DNA from: Symsagittifera roscoffensis
Lineage: Eukaryota; Xenacoelomorpha; Acoela; Convolutidae
Direction of reading: 5' to 3'
Length of the DNA stretch: 64,000 bases
NCBI RefSeq assembly: GCF_963678635.1
Contig: NC_087068.1
Coordinates: forward strand, 44,871,013-44,935,012
In this document: piece by piece, positions 47,136 to 57,450 of the stretch
Numbering within the stretch: the first letter of the stretch is position 1
Layout of the letters: each line of letters opens with the position of its first letter
The notes under the pieces: generated by a model
Database searches by the model: none
Told to the model about the DNA's origin: nothing
What the model saw: only the letters and a program-made list of their open reading frames with translations
Made by a program: the position numbers and the translations under genes

Positions 47136-49378
47136 GGAAAAATTGAAATATACAGGACTGGAAATTATATGTTGCCTATCCTCGAGGTAGTGAAACCAAA
47201 AGTCTAGTTAAAAACTAAAAACCTATTTAATGGTGTTTCGAATGCTTGGAAAATTAGTTTGAACAGATAAATCCCTATAAATCGGCATTAGAAACTATGG
47301 ATTGAACATCTGATCGAAGAGTTAAAAAATCTTAAATTTTAACTCTTAAAATTTGACTTTTGGCAAAGAAAAACATCAACACAAAATAAGATACGAAGTT
47401 TTAACTATAAAAATCAAACAAAAAAACTTTGCTTTTTCCAATAGATGTTAAAATGAAAAGAATGAAGCTTAACAAATCGGGTTTGGCGTTTTCAAAAGAA
47501 ACGATGTCCGCTGTAAAGTTTCGGGACTCGCAAATCCCAACTGAACACGCAGTTCTGGTTGACTCAAATCCTGAATGTTAACAAAAAATTGATTTCAAAT
47601 CAGAATTGATGGGCGATCTGTCTCAAAAAGAAGAAGTTAAAAACGCTCTGGAAATTGAAGTCTTTCCACAATTCCCAAAAATTTATTTGAATAAGAAGAG
47701 AATAGAAAAAAATACAGAGTTGCGTTTCAGAAAAATTGAAGATATTTCTATTTGATATGAGCAGAAAAAATAACGCTTTCCGAAGCACTTACCATCTACA
47801 ATCGATAGAGGCACTTGAATTTTCAAAGTTTGACAGTTATCGTCAGTTCGTCTACTCCCATGAAAACTTTAACTATTCGAAATTAAACAAAATTTCCCTT
47901 GAAAACAAAGATAACCCGGCTCTTTTGTAAAATCTAGAGTTTAGCCTCTGCATCCAACCTCACTAGAAAGAAGAAAAATCCGATCTGATCACTGATGACC
48001 GTGGTTTTTAGTAAGATGACCCCATTAATGACTACAAACAAAAAGTGGTGAAATTACCAGGTTCATCACATTAAACGCATTTGTATTGAAGAATCCTGCA
48101 GCATTGCATTGCATATTGAAAAAATGTTTCGCTTTACAAAAGAGCAGTTTTTTTTCTCAAGAATCAAGCAGGAAAAGTTTCAACTTCTGAAAGATTACAA
48201 TTTTTATTGAAACATTTGATGCAGTTTTCGATTTTTTTCCGGTTGAAAACAATGCTTTTGGACTAATGACTGTTTGGTCAGTTAATTGTAAAAAAATAAA
48301 AATGCTTCCTTGAACGGATTTCAAATTATGAGGTTCAATTCAAGAGAAAAATTTCTTCGTCAATGTTTATTTGAGTCCCAAAGGCTATGCTGTGATTTTA
48401 AAAACGTTGGCCCTCCAAACTTAAAAAAAGACGTTGGGTATCCAAAATTGTTTTGAATGGAGATTTAATGCTCTACCATACGATGACAACAACTGCTCAA
48501 CAATATTGAAGACAAAGGGCACTAGTAATAGAAAATCAAAAAAAACTGAAACATCAAACTTTATTTTCATCTCAATTCCTTTTCTTAGATTTTACCAAGG
48601 AAAAGAAACCATGTAATAATATTCCTCGTAACAGTAAAATTGAATCGTTTGCGCGTCTAAACTAAAAATTTCTGAGTTCAAAAAGCCAATTTGAATCTAT
48701 TTCATTCTGTCAGTCTTCGTTATCCGCTCAACTTTTGTTTTTTGTTTTCTTGGAACCACAGTTTTCAATGAATACTAGACCTAATCACTAGAAATGAACT
48801 AAATTTTTTCAAATTTCAAAGCGTTGTTTTTGAAAAATTTGCAAAATTTCTTTTTCATGGATTTTCCTGACATTTAAAAGGTTTTCACAGTTAAATTTTT
48901 CAATGCTGTAATACAATCAACACAATTAGAAAAAACTTATATGAAGTTTTCATGTTGAGACTTCACCCTTAACTGTTACAAAATTCAGTCAATTCTAAAA
49001 GCAGTCCCGACGCTGAAGAAAATGAAAAAAAAACAATTTTGTACAAACGAAATTGCATAAATTTCTAATAAACATAAAAGTTTGCAGTTTCAAAAATTAA
49101 AGAAATTTATTCATAACAGTTTTGACGCAGTTCCAAAATTTTTGAAGCAAAATTTCTAAAATTTAGTATTTAATACGATGTTATTTTTAAGAAAAATGAT
49201 GGTTAACTCAGGAATATTTACATTCTATTCAAACCAACCAATTCTGTTTCAGATTTTTGTTTAAAGTAACAGAAAAGAGAGCTAGAAAAATTCTACCGGG
49301 CTAGAAGTTTTAATAAAAAGTTGAGCATGAAAAGTGCTCCAAGACCAGATAGACTTTTATTTGGCTCATATTGGATAT
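47136..49378 (+). mobile_element. LINE-like array unit L7 (most diverged, truncated)
   Basis: Order still follows the family: the ACTCAAATCCTGAATGTTAACAAAAAATTGATTTC leader (47,560), the ATGAGCAGAAAAAATAACG 5' block (47,757), and a middle block with ATGACCGTGG...TAAGATGACC (47,992) and TTTGGTCAGTTAATTG (48,275). It ends at GTGCTCCAAGACCAGATAGACTTTTATTTGGCTCATA (49,340), just before the RT. Only short frames remain. This is the right end of the array. Confidence 0.6.
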
Positions 49379-49790
49379 TCATAAATGAAAATAAATGTTT
49401 TTTATAGTCCGACAATAAGAAACACAAAATTTTTTGTTTATCAAATCAGTGTCGTTTTTTCTAATCAGTGTCGTTTTTTCTATGTGATATAAATATACGA
49501 AGACGTAAAAAATGGCAAATGCCTCGACCATATTCCAATAGACTAATAAGAAAATAGTTTTTGTAAGAAAATGGCTGGAAAAACGAAAAAATTGTAATAA
49601 TTTCTTTAAAAAATATGAAATTTTTTTCCAATAATTTGGCAGATTTCTGTAGTTTGTGATTACACTGGAAGTACCGGTATTTCTCAAAACTGAAAATTTT
49701 TGTTTTTCTTATTTTTAAAAACTGTTTTTTTCGTTCGAATCAATTAATTGATTTATCAATCGACGCATTCCGATGATTGTTTGAAGTACC
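49379..49790. other. AT-rich spacer, nothing recognised
   Basis: About 400 bp of A/T-rich DNA with a short direct duplication (CAGTGTCGTTTTTTCTAATCAGTGTCGTTTTTTCTA at 49,449-49,485). The minus-strand frame 49,379-49,687 is open for 102 codons but is composed of AT-biased residues and has no known relative. Confidence 0.4.
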
Positions 49791-50500
49791 AGAATTTGCA
49801 CGGAAAACACAAAAAAACGAACCAAAACTCTCTACATTTTTCAATTGATCGGATTAAACAGGTTTTTTTCAGAATTGAAAAGTTTTTTTTTGGGGTTATA
49901 TTCATTTTTTTCAACCAGAAAACGTTTTTAAATGGTATAAATAATTGTCTCAATCAAAGCCAATTTTGAGGTACCACTTAAAAAATTGAAATTAACTTTT
50001 TATACGTTAAAGTCATTTTTTTAGCTAGCTAGTCGCGTTACTTTTTTTCTCCAGTATATTGAACAGCCTCAAATTTCTGTTCAAATTGCGCACCATGAGC
50101 CGCATAATACTGAAAAATAGGTAGAGATGGTTTCATCTATAGTTACATCATCTTTGGTAGTACGTTGTTTAACTTCGTCACAAGCGTCTGCCGATAAAGC
50201 TTTTAACAAATTTATTGGGTAACGACTTAAATTCCTGAAAGAATTCTGACCTTGAGACTGAATTTAAATTGAAATTACTTGAAATTTTAAAATTGCTTTT
50301 AAACTGTCAAAAGATCAAAAAAAAACGATTGGCTTTTTGAGAGGTGAATTTTTTTGAAAATAACTTCAAGTCCTTAACTTCCAAACGAAATTTAATCAGC
50401 AGCGAGTTGACATGCAGTTTTCGCATAAATCGCCGACGAAAAGTCAGACGCGAAATTTAAAAGAACTTTTTCTTATAAATTTCAGCGTGAAAGTCAGAAT
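49791..50500 (+). repeat. Tandem duplication, copy 1 (period about 945 bp)
   Basis: Shared blocks with copy 2 are CTCTACATTTTTCA (49,829), TTCAACCAGA..ACGTTTTTAAA (49,911), ATTGTCTCAATCAAAGCCAA (49,945), CTAGT.GCGTTAC (50,029), TTTCTCCAGTATATTGAACA (50,047) and GAGATGGTTTCATCTATA (50,123). No coding sequence recognised. Confidence 0.75.
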
Positions 50501-50740
50501 TGTTTCAGATTTTTAAGAGGGCCGAAAATTTTGTCAAAAGGTACAGTCCCATTTGTGAAAATTTTAACATTTCGCGTTGTCAGAAAAGAACTAGTCGTTT
50601 GTACAAACTGTAATTTGACAGAAAGTAGTTCAATTGGAATCCGCATATATGATTGTGTTGTGATATGAAGGTTGACAAAAATATAAAATGAAAACCTAAA
50701 GAGATTTGTACGCATCACATTAAAGCACACTGGCAGCTTT
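50501..50740. other. Spacer between the two duplicated copies
   Basis: This sequence is found only between copies 1 and 2. A minus-strand frame covers most of it (50,494-50,730, 78 codons) without a recognisable motif. Confidence 0.3.
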
Positions 50741-51440
50741 TCAGTGTTTCATACAAAGTTGTAATTCAAAGATCCTCTACATTTTTCATTTGATCAGATC
50801 GAACATGTAAGTTTTCAGAAATCAAAGAAATTTTTTTTGGGTTGATTTCGCCTTTTTCAACCAGAGAACGTTTTTAAACGGTATGAATTATTGTCTCAAT
50901 CAAAGCCAAGTTCAAGGTACCACTTAAAAACTTGAAAATGATTTTCATATGTGTAACTAATTTTTTTAGTTAGCTAGTTGCGTTACGTTTTTCTCCAGTA
51001 TATTGAACAAGCACAAAATTTTGTTCGAATTGTGCACCATGAGTTGCATAATCCTAAAAAATAGGTGGAGATGGTTTCATCTATAATTACATCATGTTTG
51101 GCAGTACGTTGTTCAACTTCGTCAAAAGTGTCTGCTGACATAGCTTTAAGCAAAATAATTGGACAACATATTAAATTTGTAAAAATTCGTCATATTTGAA
51201 AATTTGTGAAAAATTCTGACCTTAGGACTGAATTGAAAAAATATGAAATTTTAAAATAGCTTTTGATTTGTTAGAAAATCAAATAAAAATCATTGTGCTT
51301 TTTGAGAGGTCAGTTTTATGAAATTATTTTCAAGCATTTTACTTCAAAACAAGTTTCATTCAGCAGCGATCTGACATGCAATTTTTCAGTAGAAAAGAAC
51401 ACATAACTTGCGGACGAAAAATCAAACGCGAAATTTCAGA
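50741..51440 (+). repeat. Tandem duplication, copy 2
   Basis: About 80 percent like copy 1 by eye and in the same order (CTCTACATTTTTCA at 50,774, TTTCTCCAGTATATTGAACA at 50,989, GAGATGGTTTCATCTATA at 51,068). It ends near ACGCGAAATTTCAG, where the right inverted arm begins. Confidence 0.75.
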
Positions 51441-52235
51441 AAATCGTTTCTTATGTGACATTCGACCAAAATGGCTTGAAGTGTATATCATCAACGAATT
51501 TTATTTGGAGCAGTTTAAGGAGAAAATTGGCTATTTTTAAAGATAAGTGATGTTAATCGTTCCATTGAAAGTATTAGGAGTGGTCAGTTTGAAATGACGA
51601 AAAGATTTTTTAAAATTTGTTTGAAAATGAAGACACGTCACGACCTTCGCAGAATCGCAGAAGAAGACCTTAATAGTAGAACACTCCGAGTTGTAACAAT
51701 TGTGCAGCTACAACCATTACAATGCAAATCTCGAGAATAAAGAGGGCTATTGGGTGGAGTTTGCTACCCTTCCTGGTCGTCAAGAAGACAGCTCTTTGAC
51801 CGGATTTGAGAGTCAGGGTCACGGGAAAAGACTGTAAACTGGTTTTTAACAATTTTCAGCTTCCTGGATTGTCCTGAATTGAATTAAAAAACCTTAAGTT
51901 CGTTTTCGGACGATGCGAAACTGGGAACTGAGGTAAAGGGTTTATCCACCTCCGATGGATATGATGATTTTTATCTTTTAAACAAAAACAATTGTAATAT
52001 GATAATTAAGTAGAAGCATTTTTTGTAGGAGTGGCCTTGTAGTCTGGGGATAGTATGAGCTCACTAACTTGCATATAACTAAGTTAATTTGCGCATTTTG
52101 TCCAATAGCCTTTAAGTAGTAACAACTTTGTCAACCCGTTGTCAATAGACCACACACTGAACTGGCTTTGGTAGAGACGTTTAAAAGCATGTGAAGCTGT
52201 GTTTAGACGCTAGCCAGTCGTTTTAGGACCTAACT
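51441..52235 (-). repeat. Long inverted repeat, right inner arm (C)
   Basis: This is the reverse complement of 3,990-4,900. Landmarks are TGTGACATTCGACC (51,454), TTGTGCAGCTACAACCATTACAA (51,699), TGGTCGTCAAGAAGACAGCTC (51,774), GGGGATAGTATGAGCTCACTA (52,046) and CATGTGAAGCTGTGTTTAGACGC (52,188). It is paired with arm B by the diagnostic CATGTGAAGCTGTG variant. A CDIRPKW peptide is encoded near 51,454-51,480 on the plus strand. Confidence 0.85.
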
Positions 52236-53240
52236 TTTTTTAACATCGTGATTAGCAGACCTATTAAAGAAGTATTCAGGGCCGAGCGGATGCTCTAAAT
52301 AAGGCCCTTAACTAAGAGCCGGAAGGGTGGTTCGGAACGCGGGAGCCTTCCGGATTCCCCGAATTAGTTTTTAAAAACCTAGTTAAGACCAAAAAATCAC
52401 GTATCGTGAAGGGTGGGGGGATATGACCCCTCGTTCTTTGGGCAGTATATGACCAAAAAAACTTGAAGATATACAAGAAACCAAACAAAAAGTAGTATAC
52501 AACCTAAGAAAAAACCAAAAACAAAGGAAAACTGAAAAAATCAAAAAGAAAAAATATGTATAAATTAAGTAGAAATCATCCCCACAGACAGGATGTGATC
52601 CGAAACTCAAGTTTTTTGTTGTTAGATTTAAAATTAAGACAGGCCTTTAACAGGATCAAACAGGATCGTTAAGATCAAAATTGTGGCCTTTTTCTGGCGC
52701 CTCTACTGTAGGTTTGTTAGAGTCTTTGTCTTTGTTCACGTTGATGCTAGTTTGCGCTCAAACCGGAAAAGTCATGGGATTAGAGCGCAAGAGTGGTCCG
52801 GCAAGCAGTGCAAGTAGCAGCAGGAAGGGTTTCAAGGTCAACAGCAACCGACTGTTGGGTATTGTTAACAAGTTTAGCATCCCATTTGGTACAGAAAAAA
52901 CGATATCAATCTGTGGGGGGCTCGACCGTGACGGTTCGGATGTTGAACAGACCCGGAGGGGTATAATACTATTAGTACTACTATTTCTTTTACCAGTATT
53001 CATACTCCTATACCGTTTCTCAATCAAATAGATTGTAAACAGACCTATTTATATTTAGAGTCATAATAGTGATATTTTGATCCCCCCAAAAATCACGACT
53101 TTTGAGATATCAATTTTTTTAAACAAAAAAGGGCTAATTTTGTGAGTTACTTTGTAACTGGACTAATATAACTAGAAGAAAGAGTTGAGTTTAGTTTGGA
53201 CGTGGTTGGAACTAATTGGGTAACGAAATGCGATTTTTCG
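52236..53240 (-). repeat. Long inverted repeat, right outer arm
   Basis: Reverse complement of 1,340-2,430. Pairing includes the A-rich 52,440-52,570 stretch, GGTTCGGAACGCGGGAGCCTTCC (52,329), the RLLGIVNKF-coding block, ACCCGGAGGGGTATA (52,951), TGATATTTTGATCCCCCC (53,070) and the GTTACTTTGTAACTGGACTAATA stretch. Similarity is lost near 53,240. Confidence 0.85.
52681..53031 (+). CDS. Putative small membrane-type ORF within the right arm
   Basis: The frame is open for about 116 codons. It opens at TTG, and the first ATG is near 52,742, so the true start may be that ATG or a splice acceptor. A hydrophobic N-terminal stretch (GLLESLSLFTLMLVCAQ) looks like a signal peptide. A polar Ser/Lys-rich middle leads to RLLGIVNKFSIPFG and ICGGLDRDG. 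The last 20 or so residues (GIILLVLLFLLPVFILLYRF) form a good membrane segment. The middle aligns to a broken copy in the opposite arm (1,656-1,830). No family was recognised, and it may be a fossil. Confidence 0.35.
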   Translation: MWPFSGASTVGLLESLSLFTLMLVCAQTGKVMGLERKSGPASSASSSRKGFKVNSNRLLGIVNKFSIPFGTEKTISICGGLDRDGSDVEQTRRGIILLVLLFLLPVFILLYRFSIK

Positions 53241-53392
53241 GAATTTTCGAGGTTGTGCGATAGGATATCTGAGTTAATTTTCACCTCGAATATGAGTCTT
53301 AGAACAGCATTAGCAGCCAACTTCAGGAGAGAATACTAAAACTTAGAGTTTTTTACGGAAGCAAAAACCAGGAATAGAGGGGTGTAGCAGCT
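53241..53392. other. Junction between right arm and GC-richer region
   Basis: No feature is recognised here. The base composition changes from about one third GC to nearly one half across the next few hundred bases. Confidence 0.35.
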
Positions 53393-53611
53393 TTGCCACT
53401 AGCTGCTTCGCAGACACCAGGGAAGTATTTAAGCTTCTTGGTGACGAGGACAAAGGAGAAGCAGCACATGGACCCTGAAGATTTTGTTTTGTCCCCGACA
53501 AGACTTGGAGATTTCCCAGTGAAGAGGGGAGTGAAAGAACTCTCGCTTCCGGTGATGGCCCAAACAAAGGACGAATGTAACCTCGGGAGCTGTACGCGCT
53601 GGTGCATGTAA
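53393..53611 (+). pseudogene. Possible 5' coding fragment of the SGNH retroelement
   Basis: Open for 72 codons: EKQHMDPEDFVLSPTRLGDF then VKRGVKELSLPVMAQTKDE and LGSCTRWCM. The composition is protein-like and GC-rich, unlike the AT-rich array, and it lies 470 bp upstream of the gag-like frame on the same strand. I cannot name it. The intervening 53,612-54,083 is AT-rich and holds no gene I recognise. It could be an intron, a promoter region or unrelated. Confidence 0.35.
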
Positions 53612-54083
53612 CCTTTTAGGATACCAACAAAGAAGTATATCAACATAAGAAACTTTATTTAAGTGTAGGCTGACTGTAGTTGGAGTCTAGGATGTGTTGT
53701 TTGTTCTATTATTATGTTTTTAGGATCTTGGGTTTGAGAGGGTTAGTAATCACGATCGCTCAAACAAAAGTTCTAGGAATAGGTCCAAAGTGTGGACTGT
53801 CCACCCTTAGATCAAGTTCCACAATTTTAGACTGAATTGAACTTTATTATATCCTAAGATCAAAATCTTTTTATCTGACTGTTTTTAAATACCTTTTAAA
53901 ATGAATTTGGAGCAACAAAGACAGATGTGATAGTCGTGACCTTGTTTCTAGATCCTGATTGATCAATTCAATCTTTGAAGTTCAACCAACCGGTTGCGAA
54001 TCAATTTAATTTATCGAATTCCATAAACCAAATGAACTAGAATAGACGATCTTGATAAACTGATGGGTTTAGCCGAGGTTTAA

Positions 54084-54748
54084 ATGGGGCCAGTCGTAGA
54101 CGAGCTCTATCTTAAGCTACTGGAAAGAGACTACGCCCCGTATGACCCAAAGATAGTCATGTTGACGGCTGCTCTGACGAACATTATGGGGCATGACAAC
54201 CGTGGGGACCGCCCCAGGGAAGTCTTGCTGATGGCAGCTTGGGGCGAGTACGGAGTACTGGACCGCCCAAATTTGCGGGTTATAAGATGGAGAAAGGGAG
54301 TGCTCTCTGGAAGCGACTTGGAGCACGAACCCGGGGTTGGTACCACTAGGACGTTCCAGCCTGGAGAGATGCCTCTCCCAACGAGGTTTTGAAGAGTAGG
54401 CATCAAGTTTTCCATCAAGAAATGAGTAGCGAGGCTGCCTTGTTTATCTCACAGTTGAAAGTTGCAGTGCCAGTCAAGAGAGCCAGAGTAGAAAAAGAAG
54501 AAAAGACAAAGGACGAGTTGGACCAAGTGAGAAAAACCTTGACCAGAACTGAAGAGGACAGAGATATGTGGAGGAGACTGTTTGAGGATTGGAACAAGAA
54601 GCAGGGAGAAGAGATAGAATGCTTGAAGCAGGAGTACAAGGAGCGATCTGAACGATTGGGAATAGCGAAAACGGAACGACCGTTACAAGCAGGAAGCATT
54701 TCCCGTGGGCAATCGCCCATGGAATTTCTGACTCCTCGCGAACTCTAG
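54084..54748 (+). pseudogene. Gag-like protein with coiled coil (SGNH retroelement)
   Basis: Two overlapping frames, 54,084-54,392 and 54,389-54,748, read as one gene joined by a frameshift. The first gives a globular stretch (YDPKIVMLTAALTNIMGHD, WGEYGVLDRPNLRVIRW). The second has a strongly charged coiled coil over residues 30-95 (KDELDQVRKTLTRTEEDRDM, EIECLKQEYKERSERLGI). A coiled-coil protein upstream of an SGNH-type ORF resembles the gag region of LTR elements I recall from nematodes. That is memory and not a search result. Confidence 0.5.
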
Positions 54749-55100
54749 TCAAAAAATGGAAGAGCAAGTCCCAATAAAGTCCCGGTACAATGACAATCCC
54801 GGACCCAAGCGACACCCTAGGCAATCCAGTCGTGGAGAAAACTATGAGGCAGCCGGTGGAAGCCGCTGTTCGACTCGTCGCCGACAGGAATGCGCCAGGT
54901 TCCGGGGTGACTGCACCCTATGGAACAATTGATGATACCGGCAGAGTCAAAGAGCTCTGTTCGGAAATGAAAAGAAAATGGGAGCTGCCACGATGACAAA
55001 CCTGAATCTCCACCTGAAAGAAATATCTGCAAGATGCCGATGAAGAAAGTGTCATGTGTATTTGACAGGCCAAAGAAAATCAGATCAAGAACAACTTCAC
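54749..55100 (+). pseudogene. Linker of the retroelement polyprotein, broken
   Basis: The composition is similar to the flanking frames. A 68-codon frame (54,790-54,996, TMRQPVEAAVRLVADRNAPG) continues the coding character, and several stops follow. No domain is identified. Confidence 0.35.
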
Positions 55101-55113
55101 GGGAGTCCCGGAC

Positions 55114-55740
55114 ATGGACATGCGAGCATGTTTCAAAAGATCGACTGAGAGTCCAGCGACGAACATGCAGCAACCAACCCTTGGAATGTCACATTTGATA
55201 TTGAGCGATAGTCTAGTGAGAGAGTTGCAGATTTTGAGAATCTCATGGACCAGTAACAGGATGGTATTCGGAGTTGCCACAATAGCCCAGCTTTATCGAA
55301 TGGTTGAGTTGATGAATCCAGGCCGAATTGTAGGCGTGATGATTCTGATACGCGCCAACAACGTGTCCAGAAGCTCAAATTCAAAAGAAGATCAATGGGA
55401 AGCAATATTAGTGTGCTTGCTTACTGCGGTCTGGCAAAAGATTCAGTGCGCGGTACTGGCCATCTGCACTGTACCAATGAGCACAACAACACAGTCAGCT
55501 ACAGCAAGAAGACACAATAAATGTGAGGTGGAACAAAATAGTGCGTAATCTGGTAAGTCGAAGTGTGGGACAAAATTTTCTAATGGACTTGGAGTACGAG
55601 TTGAGAGCTCTGGATCAGGCCACATTCACGACTGATTGAATAGACTTCGACAGTATAGAAGGGCGAGCCTGGATGAACCGTGTCTTCCAGCAACGATTAG
55701 ACGAATTGAAGGTTAAACTTACGACACTGGAGCTCTGAGA
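55114..55740 (+). pseudogene. SGNH/GDSL-hydrolase-like domain of a retroelement
   Basis: The frame 55,114-55,548 has LILSDSLVREL (block I, Ser nucleophile at residue 31 or 33), then VMILIRANNVSRSS (block III, usually G-x-N), then VCLLTAVWQKIQCAVL and CTVPM. After a frameshift near 55,520 it continues VRWNKIVRNLVSRS, YELRALDQATFTTD, a stop, then IDFDSIEGRAWMNRVFQQRL (block V, where D-x-x-H is usual and here reads Asp-stop-Ile-Asp). The block order is that of SGNH esterases. The Gly-to-Arg change, the stop and the missing His make it inactive. Its role in retroelements is unknown to me. Confidence 0.55.
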
Positions 55741-56340
55741 ACGGAGGAGGCGACTAACGTGCCGGCAATTTCAACTTCAGCAGAGCGCGAGTGAAAAAGA
55801 GCAGAGATCAGACGTATTGGAACGACTGGGTGAAGCACCATTGAGAAGGACCAACAATTCCGACGAAGATTGGGACTACGCTTACCTAGTAGGAGAATTG
55901 AATTTGGCGGAAAGCGATGGAGAGAAATCAGCGGAGTTCGTAGACAGGATGTGCCAGACACTACTCGAGACATTCTGATCATAGAACCTGCGAGGAGAAG
56001 AAGGTTTTGAGAGGACGGATAGCCTGTTGGAAGGGTTGGGAGCAATATGCACTGCGTATTTCGTGGCGAAAATTTACCCGGGACTCTCTCGCTATCTAAT
56101 ATGAGAGTTCCTGAAGGCCATTACGGAACTATCTGTCGTAGTGATCGTGGGACTTTTTGTGACATTCGGATCGGAAAATGTCAGAAAATGACAAGCTGTG
56201 CTGCTGACCGAAGTAATACAGAATCTCCGCCTGGACGGACTTTTTACACTGATAGCAATAACACACGGAAAACTGGGAAAATTGATGACATTATCCCGCT
56301 AACCCAAACAAGTGAGGGAGAATGTGAAAAAGTTTGACAC
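55741..56340 (+). pseudogene. Decayed C-terminal part of the SGNH retroelement ORF
   Basis: Short alternating frames keep an Arg/Glu-rich, protein-like composition: TGALRTEEATNVPAIS, then RRLGLRLPSRRIEFGG and EFLKAITELSVVVIVGLFV, the last possibly a membrane or hydrophobic core segment. The frame at 56,047-56,337 is open for 96 codons. No family assigned. Confidence 0.35.
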
Positions 56341-56820
56341 CAAAACCTGTTACAACAAAATCTAATATCTGTTACAACAAAATCGTTTTGGCAAAGAAGA
56401 AGATAAGACGATAGAAACAGTGGAGGACGTGCGACGTTATATAGGCGGCATGCCCCTACTCGGCAATGTATGCCTATCTATGAGGAAAATTCCCGTAGCC
56501 TCGATCAGGGGCGTCAGCGAATTTGTGTGGGTGATAGGTCCTGCTCTGACTACCGCATTCCCTGACGTAAAAGTAGGTGCGAGCAGAATGTGCTACGTGA
56601 AGCGATGAGCAAAGAGTTGCTGTTTGTGAAGATAGCAGAGACCGACTTGACAGCAGTGAATTTTAACAACCACTTCCACGATCGAGTGGGTGAACTGGAC
56701 AGACGGCATTATGAAGTTTTCTCAAAGCTCTGGAATTGGAGATCTTACGACAAAACGAGGGGAGAATTAACAAGAATTCCTCGACTAATAGCCTCGTACC
56801 AGAAAGTGAGGAAAAAATGA
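56341..56820 (+). pseudogene. Unrecognised retroelement frames
   Basis: Frames 56,420-56,608 (VRRYIGGMPLLGNVCLSMRK) and 56,590-56,820 (HFHDRVGELDRRHYEVFSKL) overlap by 19 bp and follow the previous block in the same orientation and composition. A short direct repeat (TGTTACAACAAAATC) sits at 56,348 and 56,371. No homology recognised. Confidence 0.35.
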
Positions 56821-57450
56821 AGACTGGGGTGATAACAAGGGGCTACCAGAAGAACTACCAGATTTCCCCCTAATCCGTACGATATTGCTCGGAGCAGACT
56901 CGATACTACACACTCATAGGTTGAAAACGTTTGAAACTAAGGAGAGAAGTTTTTCCTCCGTGCTTCATAGAACAGCTTTGCTTCGTAGGCAGAAATGCTG
57001 CCGTGAATGAGTCGACTAGGAGATATATGAGCAATGCAGCCAAATTTCTCATCAATTTCACATTTTTTTTATTTTGACTTTTTTCTTAAATTTAAGCTTG
57101 GAGGTTTATGTTTGCTATATATCACTGCCCACAGTAAAATACACAAAAACAAAAAAAATTATGTAATTACGATTGTGTAAAGGTATCACCATTGAGGGTT
57201 GAAAAAAAGCATTAAAGAAGTATAAACAAACCGAAAATGTGCAGAGCATATTAGCCAGCCGAAAGTTATAAACATTGTATAAGCCAAGCGAAAGTTATGT
57301 TATATGAAGGAAAATTACAAGAATTTCGTCACTGTTACATAATTGTTACATAACGCTTTTATACACAGAGGCAAAGCTGAGCTTCGAACCACTTGCAATA
57401 CAAAAAAGGCTACGTCAAAAATATCTAAGGAATTCGACTTTGTCGACATC
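56821..57450. other. Intergenic, nothing recognised
   Basis: The sequence becomes AT-rich after 57,050. GTTACATAATTGTTACATAACG (57,334) is a short direct repeat, and AGCCAGCCGAAAGTTATAAACATTGTATAAGCCAAGCGAAAGTTAT (57,252) is another. No gene. Confidence 0.4.

Noticed and set aside
49379-49687. 102-codon minus-strand frame in AT-rich DNA
   Set aside because: Residues are dominated by Phe, Tyr, Asn and Lys as in any AT-rich frame, and it has no relative among the other array units.
53343-53646. Minus-strand frames opposite 53,393-53,611
   Set aside because: The plus-strand frame agrees in strand with the gene set downstream and has more protein-like composition.
55719-56045. 108-codon minus-strand frame
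   Set aside because: It is antisense to the decayed plus-strand retroelement ORF. The openness is a by-product of GC-rich codon structure.
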